32,978 nucleotides of DNA from positions 1 to 32,978 of IMG/VR virus record IMGVR_UViG_3300027734_000205. The stretch is one strand, 5' to 3'. The translations under genes and the position numbers were made by a program. This stretch comes from a virus. This document shows positions 6,318-12,291 of this stretch, piece after piece. Within the stretch, counting starts at the first letter, position 1. Each line of letters starts with the position of its first letter. The notes under the pieces are model-generated. The model worked only from the letters and a program-made list of their open reading frames with translations. It was not told the DNA's origin and did no database searches.

Positions 6318-8618
6318 ATGAACTTCTTAGAATATATCACAGGATTAGCCCCTGAAGGTGAAACCGCTTTAGTTGTTAGGCAAAAACCACAATTGTCTAA
6401 TAACGGCGAAATGCAAACCCATGCTGATGGCACGATCAAATGCACTTGGCCTGCGTTCTTGCCAACGGCTAAGATCAAGAAAGATTGGGCAATCTACGGC
6501 AATACAGGCTCATTCATCCTTGACCGCTTTGCCGATGGCAAGGTGTCTGCGTCTGCCGCAAACTGTGAATACGTCCTTGTGATGATGTTAGATGACATTG
6601 GCACCAAGTCTAACGAGCCACCGCTTGCGCCTACATGGATCATGGAAACCTCAGAGGGTTCGTATCAATGGGGCTACGCATTTAAAGAGCAACCGACCAA
6701 AGGTGACTTTACCGCAGCCATCAAAGCGATTGCTAAGGCAGGCTACACCGATCCGGGCGCGACCAATGCAGTGCGTAACTTCCGCTTGCCCGGCTCAGTT
6801 AACCTCAAGCCAGGGCGTAATAACTTTGTATCAACATTGGTAGAGTTTCACCCTGAGCGTGAATACAACCTTGAAGATATTTGCACCGCCCTTGATGTTG
6901 TGCCAGATGTTGCTGATACGGCTACAAATGTTGCCATAAGATTAGCTGATACAGGCAAGGATTCAGTTGTTACATGGCTTAACGATCAAGGACTAATCAT
7001 GTCTGGCGTTAATGGTGAGGGTTGGATGGGCATCGTTTGCCCTAATAACGCAGAGCATACCGATGGCAACATTGAAGGTAGGTATAAACCCCTAGATAGA
7101 TCATTCTGTTGTTTGCATGGTCATTGCGTAGACTTTAGCTCACAAATGTTTTTAGATTGGGTAGCGGGTAATGGTGGCCCTGAAGTTGATCACGGCTTGC
7201 GTGATGAGTTACTAGCAGAAAAGATGAATATGGCTTTGTCAAAATTAACCCCAAATGAAGTTTATCGTGATACCGCATCCGAACTGATTGCAGAGGTCGA
7301 GCGTAAAGAATTAGGACGGATCGAGAAAGCTGATTGGTATAAGCGGTTCGCTTACATCCAAGACGATGAGTCCTACTTTGATATGCAAGATAGACGTGAA
7401 GTTAGCCGTCAGACATTTAATGCGTTGTTCCGTCATATCCCTTGCAAGTCTATTCACACCGGGCGCAAGGTGGAGGCATCAATCTGTTTTGATGAGAATA
7501 GGCAAGCCAATGGTGCTAAGGCGCTAGTTGGTGTGACTTACGCCGCCGGTGACGATGTTATCGTGGCTCGTGATGGTGATTTGTTTGGCAATCGTTGGCG
7601 TGACGCAAGACCTGAGCTATCTGGTGCAAAAAATGAGAGCGTTTCCCTGTGGATAGATCACTGTCGGGAGCTTGTACCTGAACAAGCCGAACTAGATCAT
7701 ATTTTTGATGTGATGGCGTTCAAAGTACAAAACCCTAAGATCAAAGTAAACCATGCTGTTCTACACGCGGGTGACGAGGGGTCAGGTAAGGATACATTTT
7801 GGGCGCCATTCATTTGGGCGGTCTGTGGCGATCACCTTAAAAACAGAGGCATCATGGATAACAATTCCGTGAATAGCCAATGGGGTTATCAGCTTGAATC
7901 CGAGATTCTAATTATTAACGAATTAAAAGAGCCTGACGCAGCCACACGCAGACAATTGGCAAACCAACTCAAGCCGATCATTGCCGCCCCGCCTGAGATG
8001 CTTCCAATCAACCGCAAGGGTCTGCACCCATATATGATGGCTAACCGCCTGTTCGTGTTGGCTTTCAGTAATGACCCTGTACCGATTTCATTGGCTAGTC
8101 AGGACAGAAGGTGGTTTTGCGTGTGGAGTACGGCTGAACGCATGGATTCTAAAAAAGCTAAAAAGATTTGGGATTGGTATAGATCGGGAGGGTTTGCCTG
8201 TATAGCAAAATGGCTTATGGATCGGGATGTTAGTCAGTTCAATCCAAGTGCGCCGCCGATGTGGACAGAGTTCAAAGCGAACCTAGTCGAGCATGGCATG
8301 AGTATGGCGGAATCTTACTTAGTTGATATGCTTAAGAATAGAACCGGTGAGTTTTCCAAAGGGGTCATTGGTTCACCTTTCCATAGTCTGTGCGATCGTC
8401 TGGCGGGCCAGGCCCCAAGCGGTGTAAAAGTGCCACAGGCCGCATTGCTACACGCTTTAAAAGAGGCGGGTTGGATTGACTGCGGGCGTATTAAATCGCG
8501 GGAGTTTGATACTAAAAAGCACGTATTTGCTTGCCCTGATATGGCGGATTTAGGTAAATCTGAATTGCGGAGAATGATAGAGGAGAACCCTTTACCCAAG
8601 ATGGTATTAGTTAAGTAA
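6318..8618 (+). CDS. Primase-helicase (prim-pol domain plus SF3-like ATPase, DUF5906 type)
   Basis: This 766-residue protein fuses a primase and a replicative helicase. Residues 1-200 look like an archaeo-eukaryotic primase/RepB-type domain: VLVMMLDD with metal-binding Asp91-Asp93 region, SYQWGYAF, and NFRLPGSVNLKPG near 154-166. Residues 241-270 carry a Cys/His cluster (Cys241, His247, Cys264, Cys265, His267, Cys270) that probably binds zinc. The helicase has Walker A GDEGSGKDT (485-493), Walker B ILIINE (530-535), sensor-like AFSND with Asn585, and DRRW (596-599) as arginine finger. It starts after GAAAGG and ends the replication operon at a two-way terminator. It would unwind DNA and prime synthesis for the polymerase just upstream. 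Confidence 0.9.
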   Translation: MNFLEYITGLAPEGETALVVRQKPQLSNNGEMQTHADGTIKCTWPAFLPTAKIKKDWAIYGNTGSFILDRFADGKVSASAANCEYVLVMMLDDIGTKSNEPPLAPTWIMETSEGSYQWGYAFKEQPTKGDFTAAIKAIAKAGYTDPGATNAVRNFRLPGSVNLKPGRNNFVSTLVEFHPEREYNLEDICTALDVVPDVADTATNVAIRLADTGKDSVVTWLNDQGLIMSGVNGEGWMGIVCPNNAEHTDGNIEGRYKPLDRSFCCLHGHCVDFSSQMFLDWVAGNGGPEVDHGLRDELLAEKMNMALSKLTPNEVYRDTASELIAEVERKELGRIEKADWYKRFAYIQDDESYFDMQDRREVSRQTFNALFRHIPCKSIHTGRKVEASICFDENRQANGAKALVGVTYAAGDDVIVARDGDLFGNRWRDARPELSGAKNESVSLWIDHCRELVPEQAELDHIFDVMAFKVQNPKIKVNHAVLHAGDEGSGKDTFWAPFIWAVCGDHLKNRGIMDNNSVNSQWGYQLESEILIINELKEPDAATRRQLANQLKPIIAAPPEMLPINRKGLHPYMMANRLFVLAFSNDPVPISLASQDRRWFCVWSTAERMDSKKAKKIWDWYRSGGFACIAKWLMDRDVSQFNPSAPPMWTEFKANLVEHGMSMAESYLVDMLKNRTGEFSKGVIGSPFHSLCDRLAGQAPSGVKVPQAALLHALKEAGWIDCGRIKSREFDTKKHVFACPDMADLGKSELRRMIEENPLPKMVLVK

Positions 8619-8621
8619 AAG

Positions 8622-8647
8622 AAAAGCCCCTTATTTAGGGGCTTTTT
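8622..8647. terminator. Bidirectional intrinsic terminator between converging operons
   Basis: AAAAGCCCCT (8622-8631) pairs with AGGGGCTTTT (8637-8646) around a TATTT loop. T-runs follow on both strands (TTTTT at 8643-8647 on plus, and T on minus opposite 8622-8625). It ends the plus-strand replication operon and the minus-strand small-gene cluster, which meet here. Confidence 0.85.
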
Positions 8648-8649
8648 AA

Positions 8650-8712
8650 TTAGAGGTCTAAGATTTCGGCAATAAGTAAAGCAACAATTAACCCGCAAAT
8701 AATAGGAATCAT
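8650..8712 (-). CDS. Very small hydrophobic peptide (20 aa)
   Basis: This is a 20-codon frame starting MIPIICGLIVALL and ending with an acidic EILDL. It overlaps the preceding gene's stop by ATGA, the same coupling used by its neighbours, and ends right at the terminator. Almost the whole peptide could be a membrane helix. No own Shine-Dalgarno site is evident, so expression would depend on coupling. It may be a chance frame. Confidence 0.35.
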   Translation of the reverse strand: MIPIICGLIVALLIAEILDL

Positions 8713-8849
8713 TGTATAAGTTCGCTTACGACATAGGTTGGAAATCTATGCTCATGTTGGTAGATCAGGGCTTGTTTAATCGCCTCTGATGGGCTTGTAT
8801 GGGTACTTAGCAAACGATTAGTTTGGCTATAGACATGATAGACAGTCAT
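8709..8849 (-). CDS. Small hypothetical protein (46 aa)
   Basis: The 46-residue product starts MTVYHVYSQTNRLLSTHTS and continues with EAIKQALIYQHEHRFP. The layout, a beta hairpin and then a helix, resembles the short phage proteins that begin with a host-interaction strand pair, but I recognise no family. It overlaps both neighbours by ATGA (8846-8849 and 8709-8712), which supports real translation. Function unknown; the early minus-strand cluster context suggests host interference. Confidence 0.6.
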   Translation of the reverse strand: MTVYHVYSQTNRLLSTHTSPSEAIKQALIYQHEHRFPTYVVSELIQ

Positions 8850-9052
8850 ATCAAGCCCCTTTCAACTAAATAAGCGTTGATAATTTCATCTATATCTTCG
8901 CTATTATTGTCAATAATGTTTTTATTAATAATATCTTGCGCTATTTCTACTACGCTCCAACGATATTCGGCACGGGGCATATCACTATGATTTATGTCGG
9001 GTAGTTGATGCGCTACTTCAACGGCTATTTCTAGCATAAGAAAAGTTTTCAT
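8846..9052 (-). CDS. Small acidic hypothetical protein (68 aa)
   Basis: This 68-residue product has an N-terminal helix (MKTFLMLEIAVEVAHQL) and an Asn/Asp/Ile-rich second half (IAQDIINKNIIDNNSEDID). An AAAAAAGGAT leader precedes the ATG, and its start overlaps the upstream stop by ATGA. The second half suggests a helical acidic surface, as in small protein-binding phage proteins. I recognise no family. Confidence 0.65.
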   Translation of the reverse strand: MKTFLMLEIAVEVAHQLPDINHSDMPRAEYRWSVVEIAQDIINKNIIDNNSEDIDEIINAYLVERGLI

Positions 9053-9183
9053 TTAAATATCCTTTTTTCAATGGTTCCGCCCACTTTCCGGGCAAATGTG
9101 GCCGCATTGGCTTTGGTGGTAAATCTGCGACAGGCTTGGGATTCAATGCCGCCCAAATAGGTTATATAAGTTACTGAATACAT
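9049..9183 (-). CDS. Small basic hypothetical protein (44 aa)
   Basis: The 44-residue product reads MYSVTYITYLGGIESQACRR and then a basic helix ending KVGGTIEKRIFK. A strong GGAGG ribosome site lies 7 nt before the ATG, and the start overlaps the upstream stop as TAATG. Its stop overlaps the next start as ATGA. The strand-strand-helix layout with a basic end resembles small phage proteins of unknown function. No family recognised. Confidence 0.65.
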   Translation of the reverse strand: MYSVTYITYLGGIESQACRRFTTKANAATFARKVGGTIEKRIFK

Positions 9184-9350
9184 TATTTAACCTCCAATAA
9201 TTTTTGAATCAACGCGTAAAGCTCTACAGTATTTTCGGCTAAATAACCTGTATACCGCATAACATCACCTCTCAAAAAAGGATCTAAGTCGCGTTCTATA
9301 GCGGATAATAATTCTTTAATTTCTAATACTGTTTCGGCTTTAGTTTGCAT
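9183..9350 (-). CDS. Small helical hypothetical protein (55 aa)
   Basis: This 55-residue, mostly helical product begins MQTKAETVLEIKELLSAIE and ends LYALIQKLLEVK. It overlaps the upstream gene by 11 nt and the downstream gene by TAATG. Heptad-like Leu/Ile spacing suggests a coiled-coil or dimerising helix pair. No family recognised. Confidence 0.6.
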   Translation of the reverse strand: MQTKAETVLEIKELLSAIERDLDPFLRGDVMRYTGYLAENTVELYALIQKLLEVK

Positions 9351-9633
9351 CCTGATCTCCATCGGTTAGATCGCCACACGCAAGCCATAGGATGCGTTGC
9401 AGATTGTTTTGATGTACTGATAGCTCCGCATCATCCCAAGCCCCGCATTCTTTCAATTCGCTTGCTAGAGTAGCGGGGGCAATCTTATTAAGCTGATTTT
9501 TAATTGAATCAAGGGTCAATAAATAGTCAATATCCTCTTGACACTGCCCGGAGTGGTAGCCAATTGCAACCAAGCGCGTAGGAATTTCTAGCCCAATGCG
9601 GCCACTAGATGATGTCCAATGTAATGTTTTCAT
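9340..9633 (-). CDS. Hypothetical protein (97 aa)
   Basis: This 97-residue protein begins MKTLHWTSSSGRIGLEIPTR with a strand-rich N-terminus and continues with helices (ECGAWDDAELSVHQNNLQRILWLACG). It has an AAAGGTAAA ribosome site. The closing motif NLQRILWLACGDLTD is well formed and resembles conserved small phage proteins, but I cannot name a family. It overlaps the next gene by 11 nt. Role unknown; the early cluster suggests host takeover or counter-defence. Confidence 0.65.
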   Translation of the reverse strand: MKTLHWTSSSGRIGLEIPTRLVAIGYHSGQCQEDIDYLLTLDSIKNQLNKIAPATLASELKECGAWDDAELSVHQNNLQRILWLACGDLTDGDQDAN

Positions 9634-9647
9634 TTGCGTTTACCTTT

Positions 9648-9809
9648 TTAAATTTGCTCTAGCATTTGCGCTAGTTCGGTTTGTGATTTACCTGACACTG
9701 TAGATAAATCGTGGAAAATTAACTCTGCGGTTTCGGGGTCTATTTGGCTATTTAAATCCGCCAACACAAATAACAGACGATTAAATAAGATTTGTTCAGA
9801 TTTGCTCAT
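9648..9809 (-). CDS. Small hypothetical protein (53 aa)
   Basis: The 53-residue product begins MSKSEQILFNRLLFVLADL and ends SQTELAQMLEQI. It is strongly helical and amphipathic. Its start overlaps the upstream stop by ATGA. The GAGCGAATT stretch before the ATG is a weak ribosome site, so coupling may drive it. No family recognised. Confidence 0.6.
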   Translation of the reverse strand: MSKSEQILFNRLLFVLADLNSQIDPETAELIFHDLSTVSGKSQTELAQMLEQI

Positions 9810-10027
9810 AATTCGCTCCCATCGCGATAGCCTACGTTTAGCTTAATTTCCTCAACATAAATATCTATGAGGGTTTCATCTTTCCACCAACGCAAACCAA
9901 TTTGATACTGTTTGCCGTGTTTAGTTAGTGTTTTATGTAATGCGGCCAACGCCTTTTCTTCGGTTTCGGCTAATGCCTGAAAGCTAAAGTTGCGTGATTC
10001 GCCTTTAGCTAGATATAGTGCTTTCAT
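9806..10027 (-). CDS. Hypothetical protein (73 aa)
   Basis: This 73-residue protein (MKALYLAKGESRNFSFQALA...) looks like a beta-alpha-beta-beta fold: a strand, a helix rich in Ala/Glu (TEEKALAALHKTLTKHG), then strands IGLRWWKDETLIDIYVEEI. The pattern MxAyLAKGxSR and the Trp-Trp pair look conserved among phage small proteins from memory, without a known function. Start and stop are in ATGA overlaps with both neighbours. Confidence 0.68.
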   Translation of the reverse strand: MKALYLAKGESRNFSFQALAETEEKALAALHKTLTKHGKQYQIGLRWWKDETLIDIYVEEIKLNVGYRDGSEL

Positions 10028-10221
10028 AATCCCACCTCGTTTAATTGGTCTAATGCTTTGGTTAATGCGGTTGCCTTAGTAAAAGGCTCAAAGCCCTCCG
10101 CCAGGCGTTGGCTATCGGTGTAGCATCCATCCTTGTCAAACTTAACTAGCCAAGCAATGATTTGATCCCGATTGCATTTGCCCAAGTAATTAGCGGTTAA
10201 GATATTTTCAGATTTAATCAC
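10024..10221 (-). CDS. Small hypothetical protein with GTG start (65 aa)
   Basis: I place the start at the GTG at 10221, because AGGAGG lies 9 nt upstream and the longer frame to 10302 would overlap the neighbouring membrane-peptide gene and read a low-quality N-terminus. The product reads VIKSENILTANYLGKCNRDQ and then IIAWLVKFDKDGCYTDSQRL, helical overall with two cysteines. Its stop overlaps the next start by ATGA. No family recognised. Confidence 0.6.
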   Translation of the reverse strand: MIKSENILTANYLGKCNRDQIIAWLVKFDKDGCYTDSQRLAEGFEPFTKATALTKALDQLNEVGL

Positions 10222-10223
10222 GA

Positions 10224-10322
10224 TTAAAACCCTCCTAATAAACCAAAGGCAAGAAAGCCGCCAAGAATTGCGCCCATGATGCAAGCGCCCAAGATGTCCC
10301 AAAATGTAGGTTGTTTTTTCAT
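10224..10322 (-). CDS. Tiny single-span membrane protein (32 aa)
   Basis: The 32-residue product is MKKQPTFWDILGACIMGAIL followed by GGFLAFGLLGGF. It has a basic N-terminus and one Gly-rich transmembrane helix with small-xxx-small packing. AGGGGG lies upstream of the ATG at 10322. Longer frames extend to 10406 but have no ribosome site and overlap the neighbouring gene. The stop lies just before the GTG start of the next gene. It could be a membrane-active early protein; a holin role is not supported because no lysis gene is adjacent. Confidence 0.55.
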   Translation of the reverse strand: MKKQPTFWDILGACIMGAILGGFLAFGLLGGF

Positions 10323-10332
10323 TTGTAGCCCC

Positions 10333-10464
10333 CTAAAAGTTAAATGGAAATTCATTAGAAATCGGGTTGAACTTTGCGGCCACAAGTGAATTAAATGATT
10401 TCTCACTTAAAGGCTGAAAGCCCTTAGATTTAGCATAGGCTAAATATTCGGTATAAGTTGGCAT
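10333..10464 (-). CDS. Small hypothetical protein (43 aa)
   Basis: The 43-residue product begins MPTYTEYLAYAKSKGFQPLS and ends FNPISNEFPFNF. TTAAGGTG lies upstream of the ATG. Small, aromatic-rich, no family recognised. It is the third gene downstream of the cluster promoter. Confidence 0.55.
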   Translation of the reverse strand: MPTYTEYLAYAKSKGFQPLSEKSFNSLVAAKFNPISNEFPFNF

Positions 10465-10474
10465 AATTGGCACC

Positions 10475-10813
10475 TTAAAATTGTTGATAAACAATAGTAT
10501 TGTCAGAAGTCACGCCTAAGACTGTAGTCTTATCGGCTAACTTTTCAGCTATCAATTGGGCGGTTTTATCCTCATTCAAGCCCTCACACTCTTGGGCTAA
10601 TTCGGTTTCATCATCGTCCAATTCATTAGCGACCTCTTGGAAATTGCCCTCAGTAAAGTCGCAACAGATGGCAATAACGTCCAAATCAAAATCGGGGTCG
10701 CACTCTTCAAAATGATTAAAAATAAGTTCTAACGCCTCATATGAGAATTGCTCGCCTCTGCCCATATTGTGAAAGGCTTGACGGAAATCATGCAGATTAA
10801 TAGTTTGGATCAT
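10475..10813 (-). CDS. Strongly acidic hypothetical phage protein (112 aa)
   Basis: This 112-residue protein has 26 Asp/Glu against 5 Arg/Lys. The core FSYEALELIFNHFEE...FDLDVIAICCDFTE matches, from memory, a family of small acidic phage and plasmid proteins with the motif LDVxAICCxxxE and no established function. The acidic load would fit a DNA mimic or a protein that blocks a host DNA-binding factor, but that is inference. Its leader carries AACTAAAGTAAAGG, shared with the DUF2800 gene. A weak hairpin (10843-10860) lies between it and the first gene of the cluster. Confidence 0.75.
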   Translation of the reverse strand: MIQTINLHDFRQAFHNMGRGEQFSYEALELIFNHFEECDPDFDLDVIAICCDFTEGNFQEVANELDDDETELAQECEGLNEDKTAQLIAEKLADKTTVLGVTSDNTIVYQQF

Positions 10814-10842
10814 GGTTTTTTGCCTTTACTTTAGTTTATGAA

Positions 10843-10860
10843 AAGGGCATTTCTGCCCTT
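10843..10860 (-). terminator. Weak hairpin / attenuator in early cluster
   Basis: AAGGGCA and TGCCCTT pair around a 4-nt loop. On the minus strand only a short T-run follows (TTTTC), so it may partly terminate transcription between the first and second genes of the cluster, or just shape the leader. Confidence 0.35.
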
Positions 10861-10870
10861 AGTGTTGCTA

Positions 10871-11056
10871 TTAAATGATGAAATCAGGATGGCTTTGAAT
10901 GTTGTTTTCAGTTGCAAACGCTAGTAACGCGTTGCGTGATTTTGCACTCATAGCGGAGCGAATCAGAGCCGAAACACTGCGGGCGGCGCAATCGGCCATG
11001 CCGTTTTGAATGTAAGCGCGAGCCATTTCAATCTGTTTTTTCTGTTGCTTTGTCAT
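10871..11056 (-). CDS. First gene of the early cluster, conserved small basic phage protein (61 aa)
   Basis: I choose the ATG at 11056 over the GTG at 11065, because AAGG then sits about 9 nt upstream instead of 3. The 61-residue product is MTKQQKKQIEMARAYIQNGM and then ADCAARSVSALIRSAMSAKSR and NALLAFATENN, ending SHPDFII. The pattern AARxxSALIRxA...SRNALLAxA...HPxFI is one I remember from many phage hypothetical proteins. It is helical and basic. It is first behind the TTGACA promoter, so probably expressed early and strongly. Confidence 0.75.
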   Translation of the reverse strand: MTKQQKKQIEMARAYIQNGMADCAARSVSALIRSAMSAKSRNALLAFATENNIQSHPDFII

Positions 11057-11109
11057 GTTTTTCACCTTAATTTAGTTTATTAAAGGGGTTTATTACGTCC
11101 CATATAAGT

Positions 11110-11138
11110 AATGTAAAGGAATGTTTTACGCTTGTCAA
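11110..11138 (-). promoter_or_regulatory. Promoter for the early minus-strand cluster
   Basis: On the minus strand, a perfect TTGACA (11138-11133) is followed by a 17-nt spacer and TACATT (11115-11110). The start of transcription would be near 11103, leaving a leader of about 45 nt. It lies just left of the TGTGGACA repeat hub, so proteins bound there could control it. Confidence 0.6.
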
Positions 11139-11181
11139 CACTTATCTGCAAAAAAGACACAAATATTTTTGTGGGTCATTT

Positions 11182-11518
11182 TGTGGACATTGTGGATAGC
11201 GTGTGGACAACGTTGTGGACAATGTGAAATGAGGTTAGCGCCCATATAAAATCAGCTTGTGGACAATGTGGACAATTATTAATTACCTATTTAATGAATA
11301 CCACATATTTATATAGACCTCTGCGCCAATGTTATAAGTCAGCAACTAAATAGGGGTTGTCCACATTGTCCACCTTGTCCACAATTTTCGCGCCCGCCCC
11401 CGCGTTATTTGCCAAATGTTTTTAAGTTTGTGGACAATGTGGACAATTTGATTTTAGGTTGTCCACAATGTCCACAATTGCATAGCCTCTCGATTGTGGA
11501 TAGTCCACATTGTCCACA
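11182..11518. repeat. Iteron array: TGTGGACA words in both orientations
   Basis: Exact TGTGGACA starts at 11182, 11202, 11214, 11258, 11267, 11429 and 11438; exact TGTCCACA starts at 11358, 11376, 11460, 11469 and 11511. One-base variants lie at 11191 and 11495 (TGTGGATA), 11367 (TGTCCACC) and 11502 (AGTCCACA). Within blocks the step is mostly 9 bp. Copies at 11429-11446 and 11459-11476 face each other as a near-perfect inverted repeat around a 12-nt spacer. TGTGGATA resembles the core of the DnaA box. The pattern fits an origin or cooperative operator. Confidence 0.8.
11275..11330. other. AT-rich core within the iteron array (candidate unwinding element)
   Basis: Between the second and third iteron blocks, about 55 nt are almost entirely A and T (TTATTAATTACC, TTTAATGAATA, CATATTTATATAG). 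Easily melted DNA beside iterons is the usual layout of a theta-type origin. Prediction from composition only. Confidence 0.4.
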
Positions 11519-11739
11519 CGCCCGGCGGCCACAATTGACCGGCAATGTGACCCATGCCAGGCGCCCGGCTGCCACGCGCCCGCCACTAAAAGGGAAAAAG
11601 GAAAACACCCAACCGCGCCCGTATTCTACCCGCCCGCAAACCCTTATTCTATATAGCTCTATGCTTTTTATCGCCCGCTACGCCTTATAAAATCAAGGCT
11701 CTTAGGGTTTACCCACCCCCCCCTAGGGCCTTGCGCCCG
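11391..11739 (+). repeat. CGCCCG repeats, eight copies on one strand
   Basis: CGCCCG begins at 11391, 11519, 11562, 11577, 11616, 11631, 11672 and 11734, all in the same orientation, several preceded by G or GC. They lie in a GC-rich patch unlike the surrounding genome. They could be protein-binding sites or a recombination or packaging signal; nothing in the sequence decides this. Confidence 0.5.
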
Positions 11740-11828
11740 ACTGTTGTGGCTGGGGAGGTATCACAAACAATTTTTATTTTTACAGCCATAAGCCCATTCC
11801 TTTTTATTTTTTATTTTTTATTAAAAAG

Positions 11829-11837
11829 TGATAACAT
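11829..11837 (+). promoter_or_regulatory. Possible extended -10 promoter of the late operon
   Basis: TGATAACAT reads as an extended -10 (TGn then TAACAT at 11832-11837) after a long T-rich tract. No good -35 is present. The start point would be near 11844, which is the terminase ATG at 11845. No Shine-Dalgarno sequence precedes that ATG, so a leaderless start is possible. Confidence 0.3.
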
Positions 11838-11844
11838 CACGCGT

Positions 11845-12291
11845 ATGTTCCAAAGCTTCCCCTACGAACCTCGCAAGCTCGAAGCCACCGAAGCGCGGCT
11901 TGAAGCTATCATGCAAGCCTCTAAACTTGGCTTGAAAGGTGACGCTTTAGCTTTAGCGGCTGGCATGACGCCTACCGAGTACCGCCAGTTAGTGTTGTTT
12001 GACCCCATTGCTGAATACGCTGAACTCAAAGGGAGAGCCGAAGGTGAACGTGAAATGGCCGAAGTCTTGCATACTGCTGCAAAAGAAGGCGACACCAAGT
12101 CAGCCCTCGCCATCTTGCAAAACGTCCACGGCTGGGTCGCCAAACAACAACTCTCTATCGATGTTGATCAGCGCATCTCAATCACTGCTGCTCTCGAACA
12201 AGCGCAAGCTAGGGTCATCGACGCTCTCACAAACCAAGAAGCGCAAGTCGTAGAATACAAACCAACCAAAGAGAAACTCAAAGCAGCCTAA
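11845..12291 (+). CDS. Terminase small subunit (putative)
   Basis: I take the ATG at 11845 (148 residues), because the frame further upstream reads only a T-rich non-coding tract as false hydrophobic sequence. The product has an N-terminal helical, helix-turn-helix-like part (ASKLGLKGDALALAAGMTPTEYRQL), the usual DNA-recognising region of small terminases, then a central helix (ELKGRAEGEREMAEVLHTAAK) and an acidic/basic tail. Its TAA is followed at once by the large terminase ATG. It would recognise phage DNA and load the motor. The family match is by position and layout, and the start is uncertain. Confidence 0.75.
   Translation: MFQSFPYEPRKLEATEARLEAIMQASKLGLKGDALALAAGMTPTEYRQLVLFDPIAEYAELKGRAEGEREMAEVLHTAAKEGDTKSALAILQNVHGWVAKQQLSIDVDQRISITAALEQAQARVIDALTNQEAQVVEYKPTKEKLKAA

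Larger units (their letters stand above)
11139..11844. other. Non-coding control hub between the early cluster and the late operon
   Basis: About 700 nt hold no convincing gene. The left half carries sixteen TGTGGACA-like words, with an AT-rich core at about 11275-11330. The right half (11385-11740) is much more GC-rich, has eight CGCCCG words on one strand, and a pair of arms CAAGGC (11694-11699) and GCCTTG (11728-11733). The final 90 nt before the terminase gene are T-rich. Frames crossing it (for example 11409-11690) are low-complexity readings of the repeats. Confidence 0.7.

Noticed and set aside
10222-10302. Long start for the gene at 10024-10221
   Set aside because: The extension overlaps the 32-residue membrane-peptide gene in another frame, lacks a ribosome site, and a GTG with AGGAGG upstream explains the start better.
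10224-10322. Holin call for the tiny membrane peptide
   Set aside because: No endolysin or spanin is adjacent, and the gene lies in the early cluster, not in a late lysis cassette.
11182-11518. CRISPR array
   Set aside because: Repeat units are only 8-9 bp, occur in both orientations and have no uniform unique spacers; no cas genes are present.
11409-11690. 93-codon plus-strand frame and its minus-strand partner across the repeat hub
   Set aside because: The translations are low-complexity readings of TGTGGACA and CGCCCG repeats (repeated Cys-Pro and Arg-Arg-Pro), without a ribosome site.
11731-11844. N-terminal extension of the small terminase
   Set aside because: The extra 38 residues come from a T-rich non-coding tract read as Phe/Ile/Leu; no usable start codon with a ribosome site supports it.
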